Part shown: piece after piece, positions 50,801 through 59,764 of the stretch | How positions within the stretch are numbered: the stretch's first letter is position 1 | How the letters are laid out: every line of letters begins with the position of its first letter | Notes under the pieces: generated by a model | Seen by the model: only the letters and a program-made list of their open reading frames with translations | Told to the model about the DNA's origin: nothing | The model's database searches: none | Program-made: the position numbers and the translations under genes | NCBI RefSeq assembly: GCF_017355875.1 | Contig: NZ_JAFEWC010000003.1 | Location: forward strand, 811,001 to 875,000 | DNA length: 64,000 nucleotides | Origin: Aridibaculum aurantiacum | GTDB lineage: Bacteria; Bacteroidota; Bacteroidia; Chitinophagales; Chitinophagaceae | Reading direction: 5' to 3'

Positions 50801-51591
50801 CAAATGAAGAAATAGATTGGCGCACTAATGATGAAATAGGCGCCTTGGTTAATGAATACAATAAGATGGTGCGCAAACTGGAAGAGAGTGCACATGCATT
50901 GGCTAAGAGTGAGCGGGAAGGAGCGTGGAGAGAAATGGCGCGGCAGGTAGCTCACGAGATCAAGAACCCACTTACGCCGATGAAGCTTAGCATACAGTAC
51001 CTGCAGCGGAGTATACAAGAGAAAAATCCTGATGTAGAAAAGCTATCGCAAAAGGTGGCAAATACATTGGTAGAACAAATAGATCAACTGGCAAAGATCG
51101 CATCCGACTTTTCGCAGTTTGCTAATATTGGCCAGGTAAAGGTGGAAGACTTTGATGTACATGAAGTGCTTGCATCGCTGGTGAATTTATACAGCACCAA
51201 CGAGAAGGTAGAGATACGTTGGAATGCACTTAAAAAACCTGCGCTTATTAGTGCCGACAGGAACCAGGTGCATCGCTTGTTTACCAACCTGCTTCAGAAT
51301 GCAGTGGAGGCATCATCTGAAAATGATGAGGTAATCATTTCAATTGATGAACATAAAGAAGGGAACAAGTTGAAGATATCTATAACAGACTCGGGTATGG
51401 GCATACCAGCAGAAAAACATGATAAGATCTTTACGCCCAACTTCACAACTAAAACTTCAGGTACAGGATTAGGTCTTGCTATTTGCAAAGGCATAGTAGA
51501 AAAAGCCAATGGTAAGATATGGTTTGATACCAAAGAAGGTGAGGGAACAACCTTTCATGTACTGCTACCGCTGGTGGGAATGCCGGAGTAG
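47821..51591 (+). CDS. NtrY-like membrane sensor histidine kinase
   Basis: 1256 residues from a GTG that overlaps the mazG stop (GTGA). Many hydrophobic helices (one near 20-35, then a block at about 220-480, one at about 725-750 and another at about 780-800, plus one near 965-985), two extracytoplasmic regions, a HAMP domain (after about 985), HisKA with H1045 in ARQVAHEIKNPLTPMKLSIQYLQ and HATPase_c (NLLQNAVEAS, DSGMGIP, GTGLGLAICKGI). It resembles NtrY. No response regulator is beside it, so its partner is elsewhere. Confidence 0.93.
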   Translation: MKETLRRSFYKNRYLAIISLWLYVLSLFFSASWSIKKSPASIRETFTRYLVEKEQAFERFASDTAALRAVVLEDELPEPTFKYVSYAEQETYLYVYTLNDIGNPLITFWNNNKAAPQPSDLDLPDGKHLVEHANGEFEFVKRTTRAGGRAVIVAGMIPLRWNYFMNNKYLSTNFPALGTGGKNYEFVNKGGSITIKNGDGKPLFGLKVKEQVRKTIPGIWSLLCKVLSICFLLVFINMVAFDVSRVKGWRTGIAFLVSVVVSLRLISYFFSFPFHYRRLDLFDPGIYASNMFHPSLGDLLINMLLLFWILSFVRYTSIKYLRQLSPYTGKRARNVTILVSLLLVIVSFTASGVVRSLIVDSKISFDVANFFRLNINSLISFITLCFIMLCFFNISQLLLLHAYKCKKVPAYQKYLAIAIAGLLFLTVKMENQAVTTHLMVLAWLLLFTLIMEFRREDIYIPLMRSPFFLLWLMIFAASISALIIYESRDKELAERETHAKKLASQADPSSESLLNIGIGNFSNFLLAPNFHRFYNEQENKNLKDSLIKENFSGYLNKYDTRVYTYDSSTKELFNDESLPFEVMQNNLTNQSRRTTSPDIYYHENAFDKFSYFYFKVVRSFEGDTLGYFFVVANPKKYKHETLYPELFKQVRDNSADYEITSAYAVYNRGNIVLHSGDYGFVSSISRSEYPKKDFEERRRNGFSELWHNAGNGKVVVIVKSTTLTYQAVTLFAYLFGTFLFIIVIFHGVQFLIKSRFRWNRIIENLRLNIRSQIQATIIFISVFSFVVIAAATIAFYVDRFDKNNRQRLVKTINMMANEIKHQVATHAMFDDGIKLYDLGPRDQLERVINDIAEIHGIDVNFYDLSGELKVSTQPYIHRKKVVSSLMEPKAYYKLHYRKEIQVIQKENIGSFEFMSIYTPVTDGTGMPYAYLNVPYLSSEAELDQEISNFLVTLINLNAFIFVFAGAIAFLVTNRITRSFSLISSKMQEVNLGKANEEIDWRTNDEIGALVNEYNKMVRKLEESAHALAKSEREGAWREMARQVAHEIKNPLTPMKLSIQYLQRSIQEKNPDVEKLSQKVANTLVEQIDQLAKIASDFSQFANIGQVKVEDFDVHEVLASLVNLYSTNEKVEIRWNALKKPALISADRNQVHRLFTNLLQNAVEASSENDEVIISIDEHKEGNKLKISITDSGMGIPAEKHDKIFTPNFTTKTSGTGLGLAICKGIVEKANGKIWFDTKEGEGTTFHVLLPLVGMPE

Positions 51592-51692
51592 GTGTGTAGT
51601 TGTTAGTTGTTAGATGTAGTTGTGAGAAGAGTGTGTCATGGCATGTTAGGTAAAGAAAGTAATCCAATAACATTTATTAGTCTAAAGCCTAA

Positions 51693-53366
51693 TTACTTTT
51701 CATTTTGCATTTTCATTTGCAAAAAAGATTCAAATTCTTGTAAAGAAAAGCTGCTTAAATTTTTTTCTTTTGTCAGTCCGCCTTTTTGTGCAGCAAGTAC
51801 ACCGCTACGCACATGGTTATATTCATCTATAGAATGTGCATCAGGATCTATAGATAGCAATACACCTTTTTCTAATGCATAAGGAATAAAATGATAATCC
51901 ATGTCGAGGCGACGCGGGTGTGCGTTGATCTCAATCACAACATTGTGTTCGGCACAAGCATCAATGATTGCTTTATGATCAACAGGATAACCATTCCTGC
52001 TTAATAACAACCGACCGGTCATATGCCCGAGTATCCTGGTGTAAGGATTAGCAATTGCTTTTAGCAGCCGCGCCATTGCTTTCTCTTCAGGCATCTTCAG
52101 GTTAGAATGAACAGAAGCAATCACAAGATCAAAAGAAGCAAGTATCTCATCAGGATAATCAAGGCTGCCATCACTCAATATGTCAGACTCTATGCTCTTA
52201 AATATCTTGAAAGGTGCAAGCTTTTTATTCAGCTCATCCACCAATTTATGTTGTTCTATTATCTTCTCCGGGAACAAACCACCGGCATAATAAGCAGACT
52301 GCGAGTGATCGCTGATAACAAGATATTCCAGCCCTTGCTTCTTTGCAGCCTTAGCCATTTCTTCAATAGTATTTACGCCATCGCTCCAGTTGCTGTGCGA
52401 GTGTATAATGCCACGTACATCTCCTGGCTCTATCACAACCGGCAATGATTGCTGGGCAGCTTTATCTATGAATAGTGGCAGTTCGCGCAGGTAAGGAGGG
52501 ATGAAAGAAAGTTTGTGTTGGCTAAAGACTTCCTCTTCCGAAGAATAGGAGGCGGTTTCATCCCAGCCAAAACGGTTCTTCCATTTTTCGAAAAATTCAC
52601 TGCAACAGTTATTCTCAAACAACCGTGTATACAACTCCGCTTTTGGTGTAACAATACATTCAATAGCTACATTTTCAGGTCCCTTTGCCTGCAACAGATT
52701 GCCTGCTATTTCAACAGTATATTCTTTGCTTTCAAAAAATTCCTTTAGTTCATTGATAGCAGCATCAGTTACCCATTCCAGCTTGTGCACCACCAGGTCG
52801 TGGCGATTGAATGCTCCTGTTGGTAAAAACGTATTTGCAGGAAACTCAGCTTGCAGGATCTCGGTAAACTTCTTTCCGAATTCTTCTATTTGGCTAAATA
52901 AAAAAGAGCCCTGGCTGGCAAGGTAAAAGGTAATGCCGTCCTTTATGTTCTGTTGGGTTTTGGCTCCAAAACCTTTGTATAGTAGCAGCCTGTTCTCTTC
53001 ACAGGCATACAGTAATTCTCCAATGTTTTCAATTCCTAGTTCTTTCCAAACGGTGCAGATCTTTTTCGGTCCCAGGCCTTTTATCCGCAACATCTCGATG
53101 ATGCCCGGCGGCGTCTTTATAATATATTCATCCAGCGACTGAAGCCTTCCTGTTTCCAACTGCTCTATGATCTTTTTTCCAATGGCTTGTCCTATACCTT
53201 TTATGGCAAACAATTTTGCAGAAGGTAGTTCTGCTACCTGCATCGGCAGTTTCTCTAAAGTGAAAGCAGCCGATGAGTAAGACTTGGCTTTGAAACTATC
53301 GTCGCCGTGTATATCTATAAGTTTAGCAAGCAGCGAGAAATTATCTGCTAATGCATAGTTATCCAT
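51693..53366 (-). CDS. polX: PolX-like protein with degenerate polymerase core and intact PHP domain
   Basis: 557 residues. Helix-hairpin-helix regions (about 45-140: AIKGIGQAIGKKI, RIKGLGPKKI, YKGFGAKTQ) precede a region (about 180-265) aligned in order with the PolX palm. It lacks the GDID metal motif: TGAFNRHDLVVHKLEWV stands where AGS.RRG...GDID is expected, and IECIV where D is expected. The C-terminal PHP domain (about 315-557) is intact (HSHSNWSDG with H322 and H324, SDHS, ESDI, ASVHSN, INAHPRR, DPDAH). A nuclease or phosphoesterase role without polymerisation is likely. Confidence 0.85.
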   Translation of the reverse strand: MDNYALADNFSLLAKLIDIHGDDSFKAKSYSSAAFTLEKLPMQVAELPSAKLFAIKGIGQAIGKKIIEQLETGRLQSLDEYIIKTPPGIIEMLRIKGLGPKKICTVWKELGIENIGELLYACEENRLLLYKGFGAKTQQNIKDGITFYLASQGSFLFSQIEEFGKKFTEILQAEFPANTFLPTGAFNRHDLVVHKLEWVTDAAINELKEFFESKEYTVEIAGNLLQAKGPENVAIECIVTPKAELYTRLFENNCCSEFFEKWKNRFGWDETASYSSEEEVFSQHKLSFIPPYLRELPLFIDKAAQQSLPVVIEPGDVRGIIHSHSNWSDGVNTIEEMAKAAKKQGLEYLVISDHSQSAYYAGGLFPEKIIEQHKLVDELNKKLAPFKIFKSIESDILSDGSLDYPDEILASFDLVIASVHSNLKMPEEKAMARLLKAIANPYTRILGHMTGRLLLSRNGYPVDHKAIIDACAEHNVVIEINAHPRRLDMDYHFIPYALEKGVLLSIDPDAHSIDEYNHVRSGVLAAQKGGLTKEKNLSSFSLQEFESFLQMKMQNEK

Positions 53367-53392
53367 AAGAGCCCGTTGTAAGACTATAGAAA

Positions 53393-53845
53393 TTAATTTT
53401 CTTCTTTCTGCTGTTCTTGCTTGCTGAAGTATGCAGAAAGATTTTCATTGGCCATCAATTCATACAAACCTTCTGTGGTCAATGGTTTGTTGATGAAGTC
53501 GATCACTGTATCGCTGTACCGGTTAGCCCTGTTAAAATCTTCAGGATTAACGGTAGAAGAGATGATAACCACTTTGGTTCCAGGCAACCTGTCTGAGTAT
53601 TTCATCAGGTAGTCTTCCAGGAAATCCCAACCGTTCATTACCGGCATATTCAGATCGAGGAATATAACTTGTGGTGGATCGCCATCGCCTCCTTTCTTGG
53701 AAAAATAGGAAGAAAACCATGCTAATCCTTCTTTACCATTTTTTGCTGTAACCACTTCACTTGCGAAACCCGCTTTTTTTATCACCAGTTCGCACAGCAC
53801 CAATGTTATTTGGTCATCATCAATACATAAAACCTTACTGATCAT
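53393..53845 (-). CDS. Single-domain response regulator
   Basis: 150 residues, a receiver with acidic DDDQ at 9-12, Asp in VIFLDLNMPVMNGWDFLEDY, Ser/Thr in KVVIISSTVN and Lys in FINKPL. No output domain. It overlaps the upstream hybrid kinase gene by 11 nt and is last in a four-gene cluster. Confidence 0.92.
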   Translation of the reverse strand: MISKVLCIDDDQITLVLCELVIKKAGFASEVVTAKNGKEGLAWFSSYFSKKGGDGDPPQVIFLDLNMPVMNGWDFLEDYLMKYSDRLPGTKVVIISSTVNPEDFNRANRYSDTVIDFINKPLTTEGLYELMANENLSAYFSKQEQQKEEN

Positions 53846-55694
53846 AAACGTTTTCTTGTTTAAAGGTGATTATAAAGGTTGTCCCTTTGTCCACTTCACT
53901 CTCAATATCAATTTCGCCACCCATCACCCGTATCTGCGAGTTTACGATGTAAAGGCCAAGGCCCTTACTATCTGCATGATCGTGAAACCTCTGGTACAAT
54001 CCAAAGATGCGATCTTTATACCTGTTTAAATCAATTCCTAATCCATTATCACTGAAATAAAGTTTAACCGATCCGTCGGCCATGCGTTTGGTATATGCAT
54101 GCACCTCGGGCTTGCGTTTAGGAGATTTATATTTTACTGCATTTGTAAGAAGGTTAAGCAGAATGCTTTCCAAATAAGTACGGTTGAAATCAACCTCTGT
54201 TACTTCTTCAAAATTTGCATGCACTTTCATTTCTCCTGCTTCCAGCGTGGTCTGAATGCTGTTGATCACGCGGTCAAAGATTTTGCTGATGTCCAGCCTT
54301 TCTTTTTTCGCATTCACATTGTTCTTAATGATCAGCACATTGATCAGGTCATTCACCGTATCGTTCAGCTGCAGTGTACATTCTTCGAAATTCTTCAGCA
54401 GCAGCGAAGTCATGGGGTCTTGTACTTCCGAAGTATCTAGCAGCTTTATAATGCCTAGCAGGTTGGATAATGGTGCCCGCAGGTTGTGCGAGGTAATGTA
54501 CGAGAACTGCCTGAGGTCACTGTTGTTTTGCGTCAACTCTTCTATCAGCATTTCCTTCTCTACTTCATTACGCTTCTGCGCAGTTATATTTTGCGACGCT
54601 ATCAATATCCTGTTGATGGTTCCATCAATTTCTTTTAGCGGAACCGCGCTTATCATATAGCTGTGCAGGTCGTTGGAGGCTTCAAAAACTACGCTGTTGC
54701 CATTGAAGACATCCAGCAATTGCGCTTCCAGGTCCTGGCGTGTAGGATGGGTAAAATGTGTAGTATAAACTTTGTTTTTGAAGTATAAAGCATCTTCACC
54801 GGGAACAGGAAATTCTTTACCTGCTATGTAATGCACTTTCAGATCACAATCCAAAATAGCCACTGCTCCATTCGGGAAGTTTTCAGAAATGGTTCTGAAC
54901 ATCTGCTCACTTTGCCTTAGTTGTTCTTTGGCGCGGTTGCGTTCTGTTACATCGTGCAGTACGGCCAGGTAAGCTTTAGTTCCTTCCAGCACAATGCTGT
55001 GCGTTTGCATCTCTACATCTATGGTTTCACCATTTTTTTTCAGGTGCTTTAGATCCGATGCATAGTTTTTTGTGAGAGAAGATCTTTTCAAAAAAGAATT
55101 AGAAACAGCATGTTCAGCATCCTCGAAAACTTCAATATCGTGAATGCTCATTTTCAGGAATTCCTCTTCGCTATAGCCATAGTGCTTCTGTGCTGCCCCA
55201 TTCACCATTATAAAATTGCCTTCTTGTTTGTCGAAGGCCCACATGGGTAATGGGTTATTCTGGAAAAGATATTTGTACTGTTCTTCGCTCTTCTTCAGGT
55301 GGTCGAGCACCTTACTTCTTTCAATGCCATACTGTATGCTCTTTTGCAGTACAGTAGGGCTGCTGTCATCTTTTACAATATAGTCCTGCGCGCCATACTT
55401 TACACTCTCCAGTGCAATTTCCCTATCGCCTATACCTGTAAGTATAATGATGGGAACAAGTGGAGCAATATTATGTATGGAATGGAATGACTCTATGCCC
55501 ATACCATCAGGAAGCGTAAGATCCAATAGCACTACATCCACCTGCTTTTCCTGGAGAATGGGTGTGGCAGAATTGATAGAAGTAGCATGAATAATAGAGG
55601 CATTAGAAAAACACTCCTCTAGATATTCTTTAACCAATACATAATCCCCGGGATTATCCTCTATTACTAAAATATTAATAGCTTGTTGCAGCAT
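53835..55694 (-). CDS. Receiver-PAS-PAS histidine kinase
   Basis: 619 residues with unusual order: an N-terminal receiver (about 5-125, VVLLDLTLPDGMG and ILTGIGD and IVKDD), two PAS domains (about 135-255 and 265-375), HisKA with His in ITSHNLRAPLSNLLGI and HATPase_c (NLLTNAVKYKSP, DNGLGID, GLGLYIVNSQI). The receiver-first form suggests it is switched by an upstream kinase; the one encoded two genes above is the obvious candidate. Confidence 0.92.
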   Translation of the reverse strand: MLQQAINILVIEDNPGDYVLVKEYLEECFSNASIIHATSINSATPILQEKQVDVVLLDLTLPDGMGIESFHSIHNIAPLVPIIILTGIGDREIALESVKYGAQDYIVKDDSSPTVLQKSIQYGIERSKVLDHLKKSEEQYKYLFQNNPLPMWAFDKQEGNFIMVNGAAQKHYGYSEEEFLKMSIHDIEVFEDAEHAVSNSFLKRSSLTKNYASDLKHLKKNGETIDVEMQTHSIVLEGTKAYLAVLHDVTERNRAKEQLRQSEQMFRTISENFPNGAVAILDCDLKVHYIAGKEFPVPGEDALYFKNKVYTTHFTHPTRQDLEAQLLDVFNGNSVVFEASNDLHSYMISAVPLKEIDGTINRILIASQNITAQKRNEVEKEMLIEELTQNNSDLRQFSYITSHNLRAPLSNLLGIIKLLDTSEVQDPMTSLLLKNFEECTLQLNDTVNDLINVLIIKNNVNAKKERLDISKIFDRVINSIQTTLEAGEMKVHANFEEVTEVDFNRTYLESILLNLLTNAVKYKSPKRKPEVHAYTKRMADGSVKLYFSDNGLGIDLNRYKDRIFGLYQRFHDHADSKGLGLYIVNSQIRVMGGEIDIESEVDKGTTFIITFKQENVYDQ

Positions 55695-55695
55695 T

Positions 55696-56124
55696 TTATT
55701 CTTTTGATGGCAGCTTCACAATTGTTATCCAAAAGTCCTCGATCACTTTCACCACGTTAAAAAATTTATCGAGGTCAACCGGTTTGGTAATAAAACAATT
55801 TGCGTGATTATTATAAGATTCTCTTATGTCTATTTCTGATGAAGAAGTAGTCAACATAACGACGGGAATTTTCTTCAATAAGTCGTCATTCTTTATTGCA
55901 GCCAAAACTTCTTTACCATCTATTTTAGGGAGATTAATATCTAACAGTACCAGGTCGGGAAGCAGGTGCGGGTTTGGCTTTCTATCATTCAAATAATCCA
56001 TTGCCTCAGCGCCATCCCTTACTACTACCACTTCATTTTTAAGTTTAGCGTCCGACAATGCTTCCTGTGTAAGTACAATATCTCCTTCGTTATCCTCTAC
56101 CAGTAAAATTTTAATGCTTTTCAT
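55696..56124 (-). CDS. Rcp1-like response regulator
   Basis: 142 residues: LLVEDNEGDIVLTQEAL, LVLLDINLPKIDGKEVLAAIK, VVMLTTSSSE, FITKPVDLDKFFNVVKVIEDFW. This is the Rcp1-type receiver usual beside phytochrome-like kinases. Nine nt below the PAS-kinase gene and 1 nt above the next. Confidence 0.94.
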   Translation of the reverse strand: MKSIKILLVEDNEGDIVLTQEALSDAKLKNEVVVVRDGAEAMDYLNDRKPNPHLLPDLVLLDINLPKIDGKEVLAAIKNDDLLKKIPVVMLTTSSSEIDIRESYNNHANCFITKPVDLDKFFNVVKVIEDFWITIVKLPSKE

Positions 56125-56133
56125 TGAATTGGT

Positions 56134-58341
56134 TTATTGGGGTAGGGTAAAGTAAAAAGTGCTGCCTTTTCCTGGCGTGGAAGTTAGCCAAATTTTACCT
56201 CCGTGTCGTTCTACAATTTTTTTACATATGGCTAGCCCGATGCCTGTTCCTGAATAATGTTCCCTGTTATGTAACCGTTGAAAAATAATAAATATTTTAT
56301 GAAAGAAGCGTTCATCAATTCCAATTCCATTATCAGATATAGCAAATTCTATATAATTACCAGCCTTCTTATAGGTAATGTTTATAATAGGTGGTTCTGC
56401 ACTTCTATACTTAAGTGCATTACTTATTATATTTTGAAAAAGCTGCATAACCTGCGTACGCGTACCATGTACATTCGGCAGATCATCGCATATTATTTCG
56501 CCATTTGTTTCCTGCAGTACATTATTGTAGGTAAGCCTTACTTCTTCTATTATTTTATTTGTTTCTACTTTTTCCCGTTCTTCTTTACTTGTATTCACAC
56601 GCGAATACTCCAGCAGGTCGAGTATCAGGCCTTTCATTCTTTCGGCGCCATCCACAGCAAAGGCTATGTACTCATGCGCTTTTACATCCAGCTTTTCTTT
56701 GTATCGTTTTTCTAATAGTTGTAAAAAACTTGAAACCATCCGCAGCGGCTCTTGCAGGTCGTGCGATGCCACGTATGCAAAGCGTTCTAGTTCTGCGTTA
56801 CTCTCTGCCAATTCTCTTGCGCGTTTTTCCAGCGAAAAATTCAGCTCTTTTAGTTTCAGCTCATTCGACTTAAGATCGCTTACATCCTGCATAGCACCCA
56901 GCATTCTCAGCGGGGTTTTATTTTCATCATAAATAATGAAACCGCGATCGAAGATATGTTTGTAGCTACCATCAGCGCAGGTGAAACGGTATTCATCTTC
57001 CCAGTGGTGATGCCTGTCATTGATGTGTCGCTGCAGGTTCGTCACCACGCGTTCCCTGTCATCAGGGTGTAGATGTTTTTGCCACCATTTCACATCACCT
57101 ATTTCCTCGCTAGTATAGCCAAACATTTCTACTGCTATATCATTCCATTCAATGATATCCAATTGTAAGTCCCAATCCCACACCACATTAAAGGTGGCCT
57201 TACTTACATAAGAATATCTTTCGTTAGTGCGGATGATCTCTTGTTCTGCCAGTACCTGCTGCGTTCTATCAGAAGCCAGTACAAGCTTTGCACGCTTCCC
57301 CTCATAATCCAGTTGGTGGGCTGTTATCTCCACCTGCATCAGCGTTCCATCTTTCTTGCTATGTACCCAATAACCCTGGTGTACGGGCGTATTTAGCCCC
57401 TGTAGTTTATGCAGTTGAAGGAGCCGTTGTTTTTCTTCATCAGGCCTTAGCTCCAGGATGGTCATCTGCAGGAACTCTTCACGGGAGAAGCCATAGCTTT
57501 CTGTGGCTGCTTCATTTACTTCTAAAAACCGCAATGTTTCGAGCTCGAAAATCCACATAGGCAGCGGGTTCTTATAAAAGAGGAGCTTGTATTTTCCCTC
57601 CGAATCCAGCAGTTCCTGTTCGCTTTTTTTCTTATCCGTTACATCGCGCCCTACACCATAAAACCGTTTGTCAACGCTATCCCACTTCATGCTCCACATG
57701 AGTGGTATCAGCCTGCCGTCCTTGTGCACAAACCTGTTCTCGAGATCTTTTGAATCATAGCCCTGTTTGATCTTTTCAGCAGCACGAATGGTACGGCCCA
57801 CATCAAAAGGATGCGCAAGCTTTAGATAGTACTGCCCGATAAGTTCTCTAGGTGTATAGCCTAATATGTATTTGCTCGCCTCGCTGATGGTAATGAACCT
57901 TCCTTCCTCGTCGATGGTGCAAATAATATCGAGCGATGAAGACATGATCTTCTCCAGGTCATTCACCAGCCATTTCAGCTGCAGTTCATTCTCACTTTGT
58001 CCTGCAGAAGTTACGGGTGTGCCAATGAGCTCATAAGTTAGTTTGCTATCTATGTCGTAAGCGGCTATTTCCCAGTTCACCACCTGTGTGGGTCCAATAT
58101 GGCCAATGAAGCTTCCAGGCGTGCTTTCGTTTTTATTGAGCTGGCTGATGGTATGGCGCCAATGTTTAATGAGGTGTCCCGGCAGCAGTGCAGGAAAATG
58201 AACTTCCTGCAGCGGTTTATCGCCAAAAAGTTTTTGAAAAGCTTTATTGTAAGAGGTGATGTTCTCTTTATCATCCAATGATACAAAGTAGCAGTTGGAG
58301 GATTGTAGTAGTATGGAACCCAATTGCTTTTGTTGGTTCAT
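56134..58341 (-). CDS. Multi-PAS sensor histidine kinase, phytochrome-type core
   Basis: 735 residues, no membrane segment. PAS domains from about 15-110, 125-245, 250-365 and 370-490, then HisKA with His in YVASHDLQEPLRMVSSFLQLLEKRY (phytochrome-kinase-like) and HATPase_c (NIISNALKYRSAE, DNGIGIDERF, GTGIGLAICKKI). Cytosolic sensing by PAS is likely; the ligand is unknown. First gene of the four-gene signalling cluster. Confidence 0.94.
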   Translation of the reverse strand: MNQQKQLGSILLQSSNCYFVSLDDKENITSYNKAFQKLFGDKPLQEVHFPALLPGHLIKHWRHTISQLNKNESTPGSFIGHIGPTQVVNWEIAAYDIDSKLTYELIGTPVTSAGQSENELQLKWLVNDLEKIMSSSLDIICTIDEEGRFITISEASKYILGYTPRELIGQYYLKLAHPFDVGRTIRAAEKIKQGYDSKDLENRFVHKDGRLIPLMWSMKWDSVDKRFYGVGRDVTDKKKSEQELLDSEGKYKLLFYKNPLPMWIFELETLRFLEVNEAATESYGFSREEFLQMTILELRPDEEKQRLLQLHKLQGLNTPVHQGYWVHSKKDGTLMQVEITAHQLDYEGKRAKLVLASDRTQQVLAEQEIIRTNERYSYVSKATFNVVWDWDLQLDIIEWNDIAVEMFGYTSEEIGDVKWWQKHLHPDDRERVVTNLQRHINDRHHHWEDEYRFTCADGSYKHIFDRGFIIYDENKTPLRMLGAMQDVSDLKSNELKLKELNFSLEKRARELAESNAELERFAYVASHDLQEPLRMVSSFLQLLEKRYKEKLDVKAHEYIAFAVDGAERMKGLILDLLEYSRVNTSKEEREKVETNKIIEEVRLTYNNVLQETNGEIICDDLPNVHGTRTQVMQLFQNIISNALKYRSAEPPIINITYKKAGNYIEFAISDNGIGIDERFFHKIFIIFQRLHNREHYSGTGIGLAICKKIVERHGGKIWLTSTPGKGSTFYFTLPQ

Positions 58342-58461
58342 AGAATGGCGAATAAAGTGGAAGATATTGAATCAGGTGAAAAAACAACTGAAAGCTTTAG
58401 AAGATTAGTGGAATTAGTGTTTTGGAAGATCAGGAGAAGAACGCTTTGCCTATAGGTAAAA

Positions 58462-58493
58462 TAAAAAGACCAACGCCCTGGTGAACGTTGGCC
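58462..58493 (-). terminator. Terminator of ssrA
   Basis: Eight-bp stem 58468-58475 with 58486-58493 (one G-U), run of T on the minus strand (58462-58467), 11 nt past the tmRNA 3' end. Confidence 0.88.
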
Positions 58494-58503
58494 TTAGTTG
58501 CTT

Positions 58504-58880
58504 TGGTGGAGCTGACCGGAGTCGAACCGGTGTCCAAACATATTTGCCATAAGCCTTCTACATGCTTATTCCGGAATTATTTGTCGGGAAGAAACCGGGA
58601 CCGGACGAACCAATCTCCTCCTTAGCTGGATGGTCTTACACTACAGTCACAGCCTTCTGCAGTGGCAACCCGTTTTGTTATTTGATTGGGCGGGGAAGCT
58701 TGGCAACAGGTCAGCCTGCGTTCCCGGCCATAATGGGTGCTAATTCACTGAATTAGGCAGCCATGGCGTAAGTATTCTCGCCTTTTATTGTTTGAGTCTT
58801 CAGATTTAAGTGCTAATAACCCAACGCACTGCATGCTTATACCTACAACAACCTATGCTGTCAAAACCAAATACAGCCCC
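58504..58880 (-). ncRNA. ssrA: Transfer-messenger RNA (tmRNA)
   Basis: 377 nt on the minus strand. The acceptor stem forms from GGGGCTG (58880-58874) and CAGCTCC before ACCA; the CCA end is encoded (58504-58506). The T-arm GGTTCGACTCC stands near the 3' end. The tag frame at 58782-58753 reads GENTYAMAA followed by TAA, with resume codon GGC; it ends in AMAA like that of Cytophaga. It rescues stalled ribosomes and marks proteins for proteolysis. It is a one-piece, not a permuted, tmRNA. Confidence 0.96.
58753..58782 (-). other. tmRNA proteolysis-tag reading frame
   Basis: Nine codons GENTYAMAA and TAA. The hydrophobic AMAA end suits ClpXP-type recognition. Confidence 0.9.
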
Positions 58881-58990
58881 AAGTTGATGAACAGCGAAAT
58901 TACAACCATTAATGGTAGAAACTGGTGCTAATAATTTGAATTAACAAAAACTAGTAGCTGCAGTCAATGAATATCCTTGCCTGACGTCAA

Positions 58991-59179
58991 CTATTCATCA
59001 CTTGCCGGTTGTTTATGAATAAGATCATCAAGATCCTGCTCCTCATCTTCTTTATAGGTAGCCCCGGTTTCTAAACCACTTTCTTCTGTCAGCGCTTGTT
59101 CTGCAGTTAGTTCCTCTTCCTCCTCAGGTGTAGGAGCTGCCGGATCAACTGCTGTAGCTTCAAAATTGTACAGTGCCAT
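58991..59179 (-). CDS. Small acidic hydrophilic protein (62 aa)
   Basis: 62 residues, strongly acidic (EEEEELTAEQALTEESG and EDEEQDLDDLI), no hydrophobic core, probably disordered. No family recognised; of the same kind as the small hydrophilic genes at 3 kb. Confidence 0.55.
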   Translation of the reverse strand: MALYNFEATAVDPAAPTPEEEEELTAEQALTEESGLETGATYKEDEEQDLDDLIHKQPASDE

Positions 59180-59306
59180 ATTGGTAGGTTTTAAATGAGA
59201 TTATGTTTGAAAGATCATGAACTCATTCTTCCAAAAATTTTATGCCTTGCGTACAGCAGGTGCCTAATAATTGAATGATTACTTTAGCTGAAACTCCAGC
59301 CACTAT

Positions 59307-59669
59307 ATGATTTGGAAAGTAAACGTGAAAGAGAAGCTACAGCAGGTGGATGACTATTGGAACCCGCGGATAGTAGGCGAACTAAATGGGCAGCACGTAA
59401 AGCTGGTTAAGTTCCAGGGACCATTTGTATGGCATAAACACGACCATGAAGATGAATTGTTTTTTGTAGTAGAAGGCCAGTTTATCATGGAGCTGGAGGA
59501 TGGAAATGTAGAACTGGCAGAAGGTGATTTCATCATCATTCCAAAGGGTACCATGCACCGGCCTGTAGCAGATAAAGAGGTGCATGTGATGCTATTTGAA
59601 CCTGCGTCTACTTTGAATACAGGTGACGCAGAGTCTGATCTTACCAAGACGGATCTTGAAAGATTGTAG
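59307..59669 (+). CDS. Small cupin-domain protein
   Basis: 120 residues: a single cupin with WHKHDHEDELFFVVEGQFIMELEDG (His, His, Glu of motif 1 at about 42-52) and PKGTMHRPVADKEVHVMLFEP (His of motif 2). Typical length for the small mannose-isomerase-like cupins. Substrate unknown; monocistronic. Confidence 0.88.
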   Translation: MIWKVNVKEKLQQVDDYWNPRIVGELNGQHVKLVKFQGPFVWHKHDHEDELFFVVEGQFIMELEDGNVELAEGDFIIIPKGTMHRPVADKEVHVMLFEPASTLNTGDAESDLTKTDLERL

Positions 59670-59764
59670 TACTTCCCGTTGCTATGCAATCATTATAAAC
59701 AGCTAACAATCGTCATGATTTGTAGAAGGAGCGGCCAGTAGTTTTGCCGCCCTTTTACTTCGTA

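Noticed and set aside
51592-51640. TAGTTG-type tandem words after the NtrY-like kinase stop
   Set aside because: Only about 30 bp of degenerate repeat; too short to list as a separate element.
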